From positions 598,941 to 662,940 of the forward strand of contig NZ_VTPZ01000001.1 of assembly GCF_008638305.1 (NCBI RefSeq): a stretch of DNA of 64,000 nucleotides. Reading direction: 5' to 3'. A model generated the notes under the pieces. That model was given only the letters and a program-made list of their open reading frames with translations. It searched no databases and had not been told where the DNA came from. The DNA comes from Pseudomonas profundi (GTDB lineage: Bacteria; Pseudomonadota; Gammaproteobacteria; Pseudomonadales; Pseudomonadaceae). This document shows positions 1-11,976 of the stretch, one piece after another (the first letter of the stretch is position 1; each line of letters starts with the position of its first letter). The translations under genes were made by a program, and so were the position numbers.

Positions 1-64
1 CCGCACTACCGAACGGCCCACCCCAGGTTAGCGGCCCGAGCAGCTCGCCTTCAGACGCACTCAC
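1..64 (-). CDS. truD: TruD tRNA pseudouridine synthase, N-terminal fragment
   Basis: This is the first 21 codons of a gene that runs off the left edge. TruD makes pseudouridine 13 in tRNA(Glu). On the minus strand a GTG at 64-62 overlaps the ispF stop as GTGA. It opens a frame reading [20 protein letters not shown], which resembles Pseudomonas TruD N-termini (ELDLLGP followed by a Gly-rich stretch). truD directly following ispF is a known Pseudomonas gene order. The four-base overlap suggests translational coupling. There is no strong ribosome binding site inside the ispF tail. The call rests on a short stretch plus context. Confidence 0.7.
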   Translation of the reverse strand, partial: MSASEGELLGPLTWGGPFGSA

Positions 65-534
65 AAGGTGACCAGCAGCGCGACCGCATGCACCGCTATA
101 CCTTCCTCGCGCCCGACAAAACCGAGTCGTTCGGTTGTAGTGGCCTTGATATTGACCTGGTCAGGATCGATCGCCAGGTCAGAGGCAATCGCTTGACGCA
201 TGGCCTCGATATGCGGCGACATCTTTGGTGCCTGGGCGATGATGGTGGCGTCGATATTGCCCACCTTCCAGCCTTTTATACCGATCAGATCCAGGGTATG
301 ACGCAGCAGCTTACGACTGTCCGCACCCTTGTATTGCGGGTCAGTATCGGGAAAATGCCGACCGATATCGCCGAGCGCCGCAGCGCCGAGCAGCGCATCC
401 ATCAACGCATGCAACACCACATCCCCGTCGGAATGCGCCAGAAGTCCCTGCGAGTGAGGGATTCGCACGCCTCCGAGCGTGATGAAGTTGCCCTCAACGA
501 AACGGTGAACGTCGTAACCATGACCAATGCGCAT
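61..534 (-). CDS. ispF: 2-C-methyl-D-erythritol 2,4-cyclodiphosphate synthase
   Basis: The enzyme cyclises CDP-methylerythritol 2-phosphate to MEcPP, the fifth step of the cytoplasmic MEP isoprenoid pathway. The 157 aa length is normal for IspF. The zinc ligands are visible as D8 and H10 in GYDVHR, with H42 in the segment [13 protein letters not shown]. The C-terminal [16 protein letters not shown] block is the family's CDP-binding and trimer-interface signature. The ATG at 534 opens directly on [10 protein letters not shown], the usual family start. truD follows with a 4 bp overlap, and fghA lies 95 bp upstream on the same strand. Confidence 0.97.
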   Translation of the reverse strand: MRIGHGYDVHRFVEGNFITLGGVRIPHSQGLLAHSDGDVVLHALMDALLGAAALGDIGRHFPDTDPQYKGADSRKLLRHTLDLIGIKGWKVGNIDATIIAQAPKMSPHIEAMRQAIASDLAIDPDQVNIKATTTERLGFVGREEGIAVHAVALLVTL

Positions 535-629
535 GCCAGACCTCTCGGCTGAATAATCGAGGTGCTGATCTTACAGCCTGAGGGCTTAGCCTAGAAGGCA
601 CGACCCGACGCAGGGTCACCTGTCAGAAC

Positions 630-1481
630 TCAGCTTTGCAGTGCAACCGCGTGATGACGCAGGTGATCATCAATAAAGCTGGCGATGAAGTAATAGCTAT
701 GGTCATAGCCTGGCTGACGGCGCAGCGTCAGGGGATGGCCAGCTGCAGCAGCCGCTGCTTCCAAGGCCTGGGGCTTTAATTGCTCGTCCAGAAAGTTGTC
801 TGCTTCGCCCTGATCAATCAGTAGTGGCAGTCGCTCCTGTGCACCAGCAATCAGCTCGCAGGTGTCCCACTGCTCCCACTGCGCACGATCACTGCCCAAA
901 TAGCCACCGAAGGCTTTCTGCCCCCACGGACAATCAACCGGATTGACGATCGGCGCAAAGGCCGAGACCGACTGATAACGCCCCGGGTTCTTTAACGCAC
1001 ATATCAATGCACCATGCCCGCCCATGGAATGACCGCTGATGCTGCGCCGCTCTGAAACCGGCAGACTGGCCTCGACCAACGCAGGCAGTTCGGCGGTTAC
1101 ATAGTCGTACATCCGATAATGGGCCGCCCAGGGCTGCTGGGTGGCGTTGATATAAAAGCCAGCGCCGAGCCCGAAATCGTAGGCGCCGTCGGGATCGTCC
1201 GCAACGCCCTCGCCACGCGGACTGGTATCCGGAGCGACGATCACCAGCCCCAGCTCGGCGGCGAGCTTCAATGCTCCCGCTTTCTGCATGAAATTCTCAT
1301 CGGTACAGGTCAATCCGGAGAGCCAGTACAGCACCGGCAACGATGCGTCCTGCTCGGCCTGCGGCGGCAGGAAGACCGCGAAAACCATATCGCAATCAAG
1401 CACCCTGGACCGGTGCCGGTAGCGTTTGTGCCAGCCGCCAAAGCATTTGGTGGCCGAAATCTGCTCAAGTGAAGTGTGCAT
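630..1481 (-). CDS. fghA: S-formylglutathione hydrolase
   Basis: This is a cytoplasmic esterase-fold hydrolase that splits S-formylglutathione into formate and glutathione, the second step of glutathione-dependent formaldehyde detoxification. From the chosen ATG it is 283 aa, the usual family size. The catalytic triad is visible as S152 in [10 protein letters not shown]228 in GEADNFL and H261 in GYDHSYYF. The open frame extends 26 codons further upstream to 1559, but family members begin near LEQISxxKxFGGW, so the ATG at 1481 is preferred. An ATG two codons earlier at 1487 is possible. Its partner adhC ends 91 bp upstream. Confidence 0.95.
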   Translation of the reverse strand: MHTSLEQISATKCFGGWHKRYRHRSRVLDCDMVFAVFLPPQAEQDASLPVLYWLSGLTCTDENFMQKAGALKLAAELGLVIVAPDTSPRGEGVADDPDGAYDFGLGAGFYINATQQPWAAHYRMYDYVTAELPALVEASLPVSERRSISGHSMGGHGALICALKNPGRYQSVSAFAPIVNPVDCPWGQKAFGGYLGSDRAQWEQWDTCELIAGAQERLPLLIDQGEADNFLDEQLKPQALEAAAAAAGHPLTLRRQPGYDHSYYFIASFIDDHLRHHAVALQS

Positions 1482-1572
1482 AATCATCCAATCCGGTTGA
1501 GGGGAGCTGTGCCTGGAAAAATAGCGGCCCGGTTGAAACGAGCCGCAGCAGAAAGCCATAAACCTTACGGTG

Positions 1573-2745
<1,173 letters not shown>

Positions 2746-2842
2746 TCAACAGCCAGGATTGCCCGCCGGACCTTTACCAGACTCGCCCGGGTATCGACCG
2801 CAGCGGTCCTGTTCATCTCGACGCCACCCCAATTCCAGACAC

Positions 2843-2871
2843 AAAAAAGGGGCCGCGAGGGCCCCTTTTTG
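2843..2871 (-). terminator. Rho-independent terminator of the DUF4168 gene
   Basis: A GGGGCC-type stem with a short CGAG/CTCG loop is flanked by an A tract and a T tract (aaaaaaggggcc ... ggcccctttt). It lies 18 bp past the stop of the 2889-3311 gene. The tracts on both sides make it potentially bidirectional. Confidence 0.8.
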
Positions 2872-2888
2872 ATACTACCGTGCAACGA

Positions 2889-3311
2889 TCAGTTCATGCT
2901 CTGAACGCGCTGCTGCAGCTCGGGATCGCTCTGCATGCGAGTGGCGATCTCGTTGTACTTCGGAATTTCCAATCCTTCGCTCTGGACAGCTTCAACCATC
3001 TTTTCCTGAGCTTCCATTTGCAGCGACTGGGCTTCTTCCTGGTTTTCTGCCTGGCTCAAGCGCTGGGAGAAATCATCACGGATTTCGCCAACAGCGGAAT
3101 CAGCTTCTGCAAACTTCTGCAGATCTTCCTCGGAAATCTCTGTTTGTGCACCGCCCATCTGGCCTGCAGGCGCGCCTTGCTGAGCGCCTTGCTGAGCACC
3201 CTGGGTGGCGCCCTGAGGCGTGCCGCCAGTGGCTTGGGCAAATGCTGCCGGAGCAGTAGCGCCGAGAGCGGCAAGAGCGACAGCTGCGGTAAGTGTTTTC
3301 AATGTATTCAT
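2889..3311 (-). CDS. Secreted DUF4168 domain protein
   Basis: A 140 aa exported protein of unknown function. Residues 1-26 form a Sec signal peptide (MNTLKTLTAAVALAALGAT..AFAQ) with an AFA-Q cleavage site. Residues 27-55 are a Gln/Gly/Ala-rich linker with repeated GAQQG units. Residues 57-138 match the helical DUF4168 pattern (EDLQKFAEADSAV ... DPELQQRVQSMN). An AGGAG site precedes the ATG. DUF4168 proteins are periplasmic or secreted and functionally uncharacterised. Its signal peptide is nearly the same as those of the next two genes upstream (4391-4927 and 5155-5670), although the mature parts differ. Confidence 0.85.
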   Translation of the reverse strand: MNTLKTLTAAVALAALGATAPAAFAQATGGTPQGATQGAQQGAQQGAPAGQMGGAQTEISEEDLQKFAEADSAVGEIRDDFSQRLSQAENQEEAQSLQMEAQEKMVEAVQSEGLEIPKYNEIATRMQSDPELQQRVQSMN

Positions 3312-3347
3312 ATATGAATCTCCTGGTTGGTTAGTTATCTGTGTTGT

Positions 3348-3363
3348 TACAACTAACGTGCCA
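3348..3363 (-). promoter_or_regulatory. Possible sigma-54-like promoter of the DUF4168 gene
   Basis: Reading the minus strand, TGGCACGTTAGTTGTA lies 37-52 bp before the start codon. The -24 box TGGCACG is perfect and the spacing is right. The -12 box is TTGTA rather than TTGCA, losing the normally important C. It is either a weak or decayed sigma-54 promoter or a chance match. Confidence 0.3.
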
Positions 3364-3690
3364 GGACAGACAATATAAACTTAACCATATGTTTTATATA
3401 GATATTTATATAAACCAGGTGCCGAACGACGCGGCCCGGAAAGCCCATGAAACCAACTATAAACGTATATTTATTACACATGGGTAATATAGATCCGTTC
3501 AGAATGAATACAACGGCGTAGATGACCAGACTGACAATTGCCGCCGGGTGCAATCGTACCAAGGGGCCCTTTTGGCTCGTATCCGAGGTCAGCTGCCGAG
3601 AGGCGGCAGGGCTGCGTATGAACATGAGAGCTGCGTGATAGCAAAACCCAAACACCTTTTTCAATCTCCGCCTCACCTGGACACCCGTTC

Positions 3691-3799
3691 AAGCCCGCCG
3701 ACTGTCGGGGTGGAGCAAGTGTTGAAAACAGGGATGTTTTCACCAAGCCCCCATGGATGGGTTCACGGCGTCTTGCGTAATCCTGACAGACGACGGGCG
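3691..3799. repeat. About 110 bp palindrome-ended intergenic repeat, copy 1
   Basis: This shares most of its length with a second copy at 4070-4179, including the core gtggagcaagtgttgaaaa and catggatgggttcacggcgt. The ends form imperfect inverted repeats (cccgccgactgtcggg and cctgacagacgacggg). An inner GAAAAC ... GTTTTC pair can also fold. The long spacer 3312-4390 holds no convincing gene. It contains this repeat, its second copy and the 3911-3977 repeat. Confidence 0.8.
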
Positions 3800-3910
3800 A
3801 TCTGCTCCGACCATATCGGCAGCGACATTCACGTGATCCAACGACAGATCAAACAATACACACTTACTCTGGTGGTGCTCCGCAGTCAGCTGCCGCGAGC
3901 CGGCAGGGCC

Positions 3911-3977
3911 GCGCCGACACGCTGCAAGTACATCCCTGTAAGCTCGTCGATGACATCCCTGTCATCGCACGGTCGGC
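3911..3977. repeat. Dispersed 67 bp repeat with GATGACA/TGTCATC hairpin, copy 1
   Basis: The segment gacacgctgcaagtacatcc ... catcgcacggtcggc recurs almost unchanged at 29783-29850. It contains a GATGACA-TCC-TGTCATC hairpin. It lies between the two copies of the 110 bp repeat. Confidence 0.8.
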
Positions 3978-4069
3978 TCAACCCTGTCGTCTCGCTGCGT
4001 ATAAGGGCCGAGTTGCCGGAAAGCTAAAGCCGGAGCGGCTTAATCTCCTTGCCACACCGATGCCCGATC

Positions 4070-4179
4070 AAGCCCGCTGGCTGTCAGGGTGGAGCAAGTG
4101 TTGAAAACAGGGATGTTTTCACCAACCCCCCATGGATGGGTTCACGGCGTCTTGCGGAGTCCTGATAGCCAGCGGGCGA
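4070..4179. repeat. About 110 bp palindrome-ended intergenic repeat, copy 2
   Basis: Second copy of the 3691-3799 element in the same orientation. The terminal arms cccgctggctgtcagg and cctgatagccagcggg pair over 16 bases with one G-U-type exception, better than in copy 1. The core is almost identical to copy 1. Confidence 0.8.
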
Positions 4180-4332
4180 TAGGCTTCAGTCCGGCCGAGC
4201 GGATTGAAACGAGCAATCCCCCTTCGCCTCCCTTCCAAGGGGATCGATTTGCGTTTTCGAATGGTCTTGGTGCTTCAGGCGTATATAGACGCGCGACCAA
4301 GGCTCCAGCTTCATTAGACACCGCGCAACCAA

Positions 4333-4356
4333 AAAAGGGGCCTTACGGCCCCTTTG
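4333..4356 (-). terminator. Rho-independent terminator
   Basis: An A-tract, then GGGGCC-TTAC-GGCCCC and a T run form a stem about 35 bp past the stop of the 4391-4927 gene. It has the same design as the terminator at 2843-2871. Confidence 0.75.
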
Positions 4357-4390
4357 TCTTGTGACCGGCTTTTCCGGTCCGCAAGCCAGA

Positions 4391-4927
4391 TCAGTTACTG
4401 TCGTCGATGTCCCGCTGGCTGCGTTCGATCTCGTTTGGCGTACCGGTAACACCGGGGCGATCAGCAGTGCGTGCAGGATCGGACATGCCGCCCTGGTCCT
4501 TCGCGCTATGGCCAGGCGCGCTCAGGGTATCCGAGTCGCGATTGCTGTTATTGGCGTTGCTACCAGTGCTACCAGTGCTGCCCTGACCAGCGGAGCTGCT
4601 GTTATCGCGTGACTTGTCATTGCCACTACTACCTGAGCTTTTTTCTTCGCCCTCAACGCGCTTTTCTGTTCTCTCGTAATCCATGCCATGGCCACCTTCG
4701 GCCTCACGGCCGGTTGCACCGTGCTGCATGGTATTGCCTTGTCCGGTCGCCTGACCGGTATCGCCGGTCGCGCCCTTACCGGTCATGCTATGTCCTTCGG
4801 TGCCGAGGTTGGTGTCAGGACCCGGATCGGTGCCCTGTGCAGCCGGGCTCTGGGCCAACGCTGCGGTGCCAACAAAGCTTAGTGACGCGAAAGCGACTGC
4901 CGTGGTGAGTTGTTTGAGTGCATTCAT
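4391..4927 (-). CDS. Secreted Gly/Ser/Asn-rich low-complexity protein
   Basis: A 178 aa protein I do not recognise by family. Residues 1-26 are a signal peptide (MNALKQLTTAVAFASLSF..ALAQ) matching those of both neighbours. The rest is hydrophilic and disordered in appearance: Gly, Thr and Gln rich at first, a Ser/Gly/Asn stretch in the middle (SSGSSGNDKSRDNSSS), and an acidic tail ending in RDIDDSN. No cysteines or obvious folded domain are seen. The frame extends 69 codons upstream, but the ATG at 4927 has a strong AGGAGAG site and opens on the signal peptide. The role is unknown. Confidence 0.75.
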   Translation of the reverse strand: MNALKQLTTAVAFASLSFVGTAALAQSPAAQGTDPGPDTNLGTEGHSMTGKGATGDTGQATGQGNTMQHGATGREAEGGHGMDYERTEKRVEGEEKSSGSSGNDKSRDNSSSAGQGSTGSTGSNANNSNRDSDTLSAPGHSAKDQGGMSDPARTADRPGVTGTPNEIERSQRDIDDSN

Positions 4928-5154
4928 TCTTGTCTCTCCTGGGTTGTCAGCCTTGCTGGCCTCACTTGCGACTCGACTATATGAGTCCGTGCAGTCCGTG
5001 ATCTGCAGCCTGAATAACGACCAGGCGCTGGACCAGTACGGCTGAAAATATGTTCCAAGTCCCGTGGGTTCATTAATCGCACCGCAATCAAGCGGAACGA
5101 AAGGCCAGGGACAGGTTAAAGCTTTCAGGTGCATGGCCGGTCTAGGGGAGCGAC

Positions 5155-5670
5155 CTACTGAGCAGTACCACCCGTGCCGCTACCTGTGCCGCCACCGGTG
5201 CCTGTGCCGGAGCCCGTCGCTCCGCCGGTGGTCCCGCCGCCTGTAGTACCGTCGGTCGAACCCCCTGTGCTGCCTTCAGCGGTACCGCTTGCGCCGCCCA
5301 TATTGGTTCTACCCTCGCCGGGATTCGTGCTGGGAGAGCCGTTCAGGCCACGGTGAGGGGTGCTTTCCTGAGCGCCATTGACGCCGCGATGCGGAGTGGT
5401 CTCGTCCCCCGGGGTGGCAGGAGTAGCGGGCGTGGCAGGCATATTCGATGTGCCCGTGCCAGTCGTCCCGGTTCCTGTTGTGCCCGTCCCCGTTGTACCT
5501 GAACCTGTCGTGCCCGTTGCACTGCCCGCAGCCGACCCCGACGAGGTGCCTTGTGTAGTGGGCGCACCGTGCTGGTTATATGAGGCATCGTCATCAGCCA
5601 GAACGGTCGGAGCGGCAAAGCCCAAAGTGGCAAACGCGACCGCAGTGGTGAGGCTTTTTATCGTGTTCAT
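5155..5670 (-). CDS. Secreted Gly/Thr-rich repetitive protein
   Basis: A 172 aa protein of unknown function. A signal peptide (MNTIKSLTTAVAFATLGFAAP) is followed by GTTGT iterations around residues 55-80, a PATPATPATP run, two copies of a TPHRG(V/L)NG motif, and a long Gly/Thr/Ser tail ending in GTGGTAQ. It is disordered in appearance. A GGAG site eight bases before the ATG at 5670 supports this start over the longer frame to 5763. It is the third of three adjacent genes with near-identical export signals. The internal DNA repeats make slippage-driven length change plausible. Confidence 0.7.
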   Translation of the reverse strand: MNTIKSLTTAVAFATLGFAAPTVLADDDASYNQHGAPTTQGTSSGSAAGSATGTTGSGTTGTGTTGTGTTGTGTSNMPATPATPATPGDETTPHRGVNGAQESTPHRGLNGSPSTNPGEGRTNMGGASGTAEGSTGGSTDGTTGGGTTGGATGSGTGTGGGTGSGTGGTAQ

Positions 5671-5707
5671 GCATTGATCTCCTTCATTGTGTGATGGAAA
5701 GCATGAA

Positions 5708-5725
5708 GCGCGTCTCACGACGCGC
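5708..5725 (-). promoter_or_regulatory. Hairpin in the 5' leader of the 5155-5670 gene
   Basis: GCGCGTC-TCAC-GACGCGC is a perfect 7 bp stem, ending 38 bp upstream of the start codon. There is no T tract, so it is not a clear terminator. It may stabilise or regulate the leader. No function is shown by sequence. Confidence 0.4.
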
Positions 5726-5826
5726 CTTAACAATGTGATACCGATAACGCTTAGAAGTGCCATCGAATTGCCGACTCACCTGAGTTTCCAGCTTCCCAGG
5801 GCGCGCTTTGTGTATAGAATATATAC

Positions 5827-7342
5827 ATGAGCAATGATTACCCAACTCGTACAAGTCGGGCGCGCCTGAAGCGCGCCTGGACCCGCATCAGCGGTCTGCA
5901 GCAGACCTTGCTGCTGTTCGTGGTGCTACCGTTGATGCTTCTCACAGCGCTGGGCATTCGGATCGGGCTGGAACAGGCCAACCAGTTCCAGGAACGGCGA
6001 CTGAAGAATGATCTGGAGCTGATCGGTCGCGCAATCAGTATTCCGGTGGGCGGTGCGCTCAGCGAGGGCGACCAACAGGCAATCGAGCTGGCGCTGGGTT
6101 CGGTATTCGTTCTCGGAGAGGTATATGGCGCCTCGGTGTTCGACGTTAACGGCGTACGGCTTGCCTCGGCTGGCATCACCGAGAGCGATCTCAGCGGCAC
6201 CACCATTCCGACCGAGATCGTGGCGACGGGCGAAGGCCAGGAAGGCTATAGCCGGGTCGCCGGTCGCAATCTTTTTTCACACTTTTTGCCACTGTTCGAC
6301 AGCGCCGGCCAGATCCAGGGGCTGATTCAGATCACCCGTCTGGCCAGTGATTTCCATCGGGCGTTGCAACAGATCACCGTGATTGCCTGGGCCATATGGG
6401 GATTGCTCAGCCTGACCATTCTGATGGCCGTCCTGCTCGGTCACTATGGCGGCGTAGGCCGCTACGTGGATAAATTGCTGGAACATATGCAACGTGTGGC
6501 CGGCGGTGACCATTCCCATCGGGTCGCGCTTGAGGGCCCCAAGGAAGTGGCGGCGCTGGCCGAAGGTCTCAACCAGATGCTTGACAGTATCGAGCAGGCC
6601 AACCGCGAGGTGGAAAGCCATCGTCAGGCAGAAACCGCACTGCTTGCGCGACTGAAGGACAACGAGAAAATGGCCGCCATCGGCAGTATGGCGCGTGGTA
6701 TCGCCCATGAACTCGGCGCGCCGCTCAGTGTGATTGATGGCCGCGCGCGTCGACTGGAACGCTCCGCAGCACTGGACGACCAGCAGCGACGGCAACTGTC
6801 GGCCATCCGCACCCAGGTTGCCCGCCTCACGCGCACGGTAAAACAGTTGCTGGATTATTGCCGTCCCACCGCCCCGCAACCCCGCCCGCTTTCACCACAG
6901 ATCCTGCTGCAGACGGTCATTGAAGCCATCGCGCCGGAGATCGAAGCGGCCGGCAAGCGGCTCAGGATTGATATGCCGTCCATGCTGCCGGAGCTCACCG
7001 GGGATGCGGGTCGGCTGGAGTTAGCACTGCTTAATCTGTTACGTAATGCGCTACAGGCAGCCCGGAACAATATCGACATAGCGCTGGTAACCGATGGCGC
7101 CCGGCTCGACATCCGCATCGCGGACGATGGTGCAGGCCTTCCGGATCATCCCACCGACAAACTGCTGGAGCCCTTCTTCACCACCAAGTCGCCAGGCGAA
7201 GGGACCGGACTCGGACTGGCAATTGTGCAGTCCGTCGCAGACGAACACGACGGCGCGCTATCGCTTGAGCCGGGCCAGAACGGAGGCTGCGTAGCCATTC
7301 TGCAGCTGCCGCTCACTCAGCGCTCCGCAGAGGACATAATCC

Positions 7343-7353
<11 letters not shown>
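5827..7353 (+). CDS. Membrane sensor histidine kinase
   Basis: A 508 aa two-component sensor. Transmembrane helices at about 28-47 and 184-205 enclose a periplasmic sensing loop of about 135 aa. A HAMP-like segment follows (210-262), then a HisKA domain with phospho-acceptor H294 in ARGIAHELGAPL, an N box (LALLNLLRNALQAA) and G boxes (DDGAGLPD, GEGTGLGLAI). It overlaps the downstream regulator gene by 11 bp, so the pair is one operon. The start has no clear ribosome binding site. A TATAGA box at 5813-5818 lies only 8 bp before the ATG, which would fit a leaderless mRNA. The signal sensed is unknown. Confidence 0.9.
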
Positions 7354-8722
<1,369 letters not shown>

Positions 8723-8827
8723 CCAGAGCCTGTTGCCGGCTTTACAAAGTCTTTACCTTGCCGGCGTTCTGCTTGACGAACGCCTCTGTACACTCTGCAG
8801 CATCTGCCCAACCCCGGAACCCTTCGC

Positions 8828-10012
8828 ATGAAAGCTGGCCCCACTCGCCGTTCGAGCCGCCAACCATGGATGATCATCGTCGCCCTGTTGATAGCCGCCG
8901 CCCTCGCCTGGTTTTTCTGGTTCGCACCGGATAACCGTACCCCTGAGTTCACCAGCACAACAGTTGGCCGCGGAAATATCGAAGACAGCATCACTGCCTT
9001 GGGCACCCTCGAGCCGCTCAATTATGTTGATGTCGGCACCCAGGTGTCCGGCCAGCTACTGGAATTGCACGTGGAGCTTGGCGACCAGGTCGAGGAAGGC
9101 CAGTTACTCGCCGAAATCGACCCGACGGTATATCTCGCCCGAGTGGAAGCCAGCGAAGCGCAGCTGGCCAACCTGCGCGCACAACTGGCGGACCGGGAAT
9201 CGCAGCAAACCCTCGCCCGACTGCAGGCCGAGCGCCAGCGCAACTTGATGAAAGTTGACGCCACCAGCAAGGAATCACTGGAAGTCGCCGAAGCCGAGTT
9301 GCGATCGGCAAGCGCTCAAATTGAGGCGATCAAGGCGCAGATACGCCAGACCGAGTCCGCACTCAAGGGTGATCAGGCCGACCTCAATTACACGCGCATC
9401 TATGCACCTATGGCAGGCACCGTGGTTCAGCAGCTGGCCAATCAGGGGCAAACGCTCAACGCCAACCAGACCGCCCCGATCGTGGTCCAGATTGCCGACC
9501 TGGATACCATGACCGTGCGTACCCAGGTATCCGAAGCGGACATCAGCAAGCTTGAAGTCGGTATGCATGCGTATTTTTCAACACTGGGCCAGCCAGACCG
9601 GCGCTGGGAAGGCACGCTACGGCAAATCCTGCCAACCCCTGAAGTAATCAATAACGTGGTGCTGTTCAACGCCCTGTTCGACGTACCCAACCCCGACCGC
9701 GAGTTGCTGCCGCAGATGAGTGCGCAGGTGTATTTCGTACGCGCCTCGGCCGAGGATGTGTTGACCCTGCCGGTCTCTGCGCTGCGGCAAACCAGCTCCG
9801 ACACGGGCAACCCAGGCGCACCCGGGCGACCCTATGAGGTGAAGGTGGTTGACGCACAGGGCCGACCGCAGCCGCGCAATATCCGTGTGGGCATTCGCAA
9901 CCGCGTCATGGCGCAGGTGCTGGATGGGCTGGCAGTAGGCGATGAGGTCGTTACCGGCGGCCTGCAGCCCGTGCCTGAAACCAGTCAGCCACGTGGCGGA
10001 CGGTTCCGCTGA
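8828..10012 (+). CDS. macA: MacA-type periplasmic adaptor of a tripartite ABC efflux pump
   Basis: A 394 aa HlyD/MacA family membrane fusion protein. An N-terminal membrane anchor (about 15-36) is followed by the biotinyl-lipoyl half motif, a coiled-coil hairpin (about 105-180, rich in [18 protein letters not shown] heptads) and beta-barrel domains. It would bridge the MacB transporter in the inner membrane and the outer membrane factor encoded downstream. The stop overlaps the macB start by one base (TGATG). Substrates of such pumps include macrolides, lipopeptides and siderophores; this one's substrate is not readable from sequence. Confidence 0.93.
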   Translation: MKAGPTRRSSRQPWMIIVALLIAAALAWFFWFAPDNRTPEFTSTTVGRGNIEDSITALGTLEPLNYVDVGTQVSGQLLELHVELGDQVEEGQLLAEIDPTVYLARVEASEAQLANLRAQLADRESQQTLARLQAERQRNLMKVDATSKESLEVAEAELRSASAQIEAIKAQIRQTESALKGDQADLNYTRIYAPMAGTVVQQLANQGQTLNANQTAPIVVQIADLDTMTVRTQVSEADISKLEVGMHAYFSTLGQPDRRWEGTLRQILPTPEVINNVVLFNALFDVPNPDRELLPQMSAQVYFVRASAEDVLTLPVSALRQTSSDTGNPGAPGRPYEVKVVDAQGRPQPRNIRVGIRNRVMAQVLDGLAVGDEVVTGGLQPVPETSQPRGGRFR

Positions 10013-11976
10013 TGGCCGACCCCTTGATTCGCCTGGAACAGCTGACCAGAACCTACCGCAACGGCGAGTTGGCGACCACCGTGTTGCACGGCGTTTCGCT
10101 GGATATCGAAGAAGGCGAGTTTGTCGCCATCATGGGCGCGTCGGGTTCCGGCAAGTCCACGCTGATGCACTTGCTCGGTTGCCTCGATAAACCCACCAGC
10201 GGACGCTACCTGTTCGCCGGTGAAGACATCGCGCAGCTCGACCGAGACGCCCTGGCCAGCCTGCGGCGCAAGACCTTCGGTTTCATATTTCAGAGCTATC
10301 ACCTGATTGCCTCGGCCACGGCGACCGAGAACGTGGAGGTGCCAGCGATCTATGCCGGCATGCCGCGCGACGTGCGCCATGCCCGCGCCGAACAGCTGCT
10401 GGCCGAACTGGGTTTGGGCGAGCGCCTCGGCAACCGACCCAATCAGCTTTCAGGCGGGCAGCAACAACGGGTGTCGATTGCCCGCGCCCTGATGAACGAC
10501 GCTCGGGTCATCCTGGCTGACGAGCCCACCGGCGCACTGGATAGTCAAAGTGGCAAGGACGTACTGGCGCTGCTCAAACAGCTGCATGAACGCGGCAAGA
10601 CGGTGATCGTGATCACCCACGATCGCGAAGTAGCCAGCCATGCCGACCGACTCATAGAGATTCGCGACGGCCATATCCTGAGCGACAGCGGTAAGGCTGA
10701 TACCGGGCAATCACCGAGCGGGACAGCCGAGTCTGTTGCAACTGACGATGACGTCGATACCACCCGCCGCGCTGCGCTGGCCGATACTGGCGAGGCGGTG
10801 CGCATGGCGTTGCGTGCATTGCAGGCCAACCTGTTTCGTACTGTGCTGACCTTGCTGGGGATCGTCATTGGCGTAGCTTCGGTCGTGGTGATGCTGGCCG
10901 TCGGTAACGGCGCGCGCCAGGAAGTGCTCGATCGCATCAGCTCAATGGGAACCAATCTGCTGCTGGTGCGCCCCGGCGCGCCCAACACTCGCCGCTCGGC
11001 GGACGGTCAGACCAGCACGCTGATGCCCGCCGATGCCGAACTGACAGCGCAGCTGGATAACGTTGTGGTCGCGGTGCCTGAGATGAATGGCCGCGCCACG
11101 GCGCGCGCGGGCAACAATGACTATCAGACGCAGATAACCGCCACCAGTCCGGATCTGCCCATGGCGCGGGATTGGGGCGTGAGCAGCGGCGTGTTCATCA
11201 ACGAAGAAGATAACCAGCGTTACGCCGCCGTCGCCGTGCTCGGCAAGACCGTCGTAACCAACCTGTTCGGCGCCGACGGCGATCCCATCGGAGAGTACAT
11301 CCTGATCAACAACGTGCCGTTCCAGGTCATTGGTGTAATGGCAGAACGCGGCGCGGCGCCGTGGGGCGCGGATCAGGATGATGTGGTTTTCGTACCGCTG
11401 AATACCGGCAGCCTGAGGCTGATCGGCCAGCGCCACCTCAATTCGATCACCATCATGATGGATGATCTGGCCCAGGCCGAACTGACCCAGGAAGCGGCCC
11501 GCCAGGTCATTTTGCAGGCCCACGGCGAAGTAGAGGATTTCCAGATCCGCAACATGGCCTCGTTGCTGGAGAACGTCGCCGAAACGCAGAATACCTTCAC
11601 CATCCTGCTCGGCTCTATTGCTGCGGTATCGCTGTTGGTGGGCGGTATCGGGGTGATGAATATCATGCTGGTGAACGTTACCGAGCGCACCCGGGAGATC
11701 GGCATCCGCATGGCCACCGGTGCGCGCACGCGGCACATCCTGCAGCAGTTTATCGTCGAGGCGCTGGTGGTATCGGCTATCGGTGGCGCGCTGGGTGTGA
11801 TCGGCGGGCTGGCTTTCGCCGCAGGGCTGCAGGCGCTGGGAACGGCCATACAGTTCACCACCGGCCCGGTGGTACTGGCCTTCGCCTGCGCCTTCGCCAC
11901 CGGCCTGATTTTCGGTTACATGCCCGCGCACAAAGCCGCGCATCTCGATCCAGTGGTGGCCCTCAGTGCAGACTAG
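10012..11976 (+). CDS. macB: MacB-type ABC transporter, fused ATPase and permease
   Basis: A 654 aa inner-membrane ATPase that drives tripartite efflux by mechanotransmission. The N-terminal nucleotide-binding domain has Walker [10 protein letters not shown] (43-51), signature [15 protein letters not shown] and Walker [13 protein letters not shown]. After a linker (about 225-255) comes the first helix, a large periplasmic domain (about 300-530) and three C-terminal helices, the normal MacB topology and length. It sits between macA and an outer membrane factor with one-base and 11-base overlaps, so the three are co-translated. The family also includes pyoverdine exporter PvdT, which cannot be excluded. 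Confidence 0.94.
   Translation: MADPLIRLEQLTRTYRNGELATTVLHGVSLDIEEGEFVAIMGASGSGKSTLMHLLGCLDKPTSGRYLFAGEDIAQLDRDALASLRRKTFGFIFQSYHLIASATATENVEVPAIYAGMPRDVRHARAEQLLAELGLGERLGNRPNQLSGGQQQRVSIARALMNDARVILADEPTGALDSQSGKDVLALLKQLHERGKTVIVITHDREVASHADRLIEIRDGHILSDSGKADTGQSPSGTAESVATDDDVDTTRRAALADTGEAVRMALRALQANLFRTVLTLLGIVIGVASVVVMLAVGNGARQEVLDRISSMGTNLLLVRPGAPNTRRSADGQTSTLMPADAELTAQLDNVVVAVPEMNGRATARAGNNDYQTQITATSPDLPMARDWGVSSGVFINEEDNQRYAAVAVLGKTVVTNLFGADGDPIGEYILINNVPFQVIGVMAERGAAPWGADQDDVVFVPLNTGSLRLIGQRHLNSITIMMDDLAQAELTQEAARQVILQAHGEVEDFQIRNMASLLENVAETQNTFTILLGSIAAVSLLVGGIGVMNIMLVNVTERTREIGIRMATGARTRHILQQFIVEALVVSAIGGALGVIGGLAFAAGLQALGTAIQFTTGPVVLAFACAFATGLIFGYMPAHKAAHLDPVVALSAD

Noticed and set aside
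5760..5785. Sigma-54 promoter for the 5155-5670 gene (TGGCAC on the minus strand near 5758)
   Set aside because: The GC at the -12 position is one base out of register and there is no TTGC, so the spacing rule fails.
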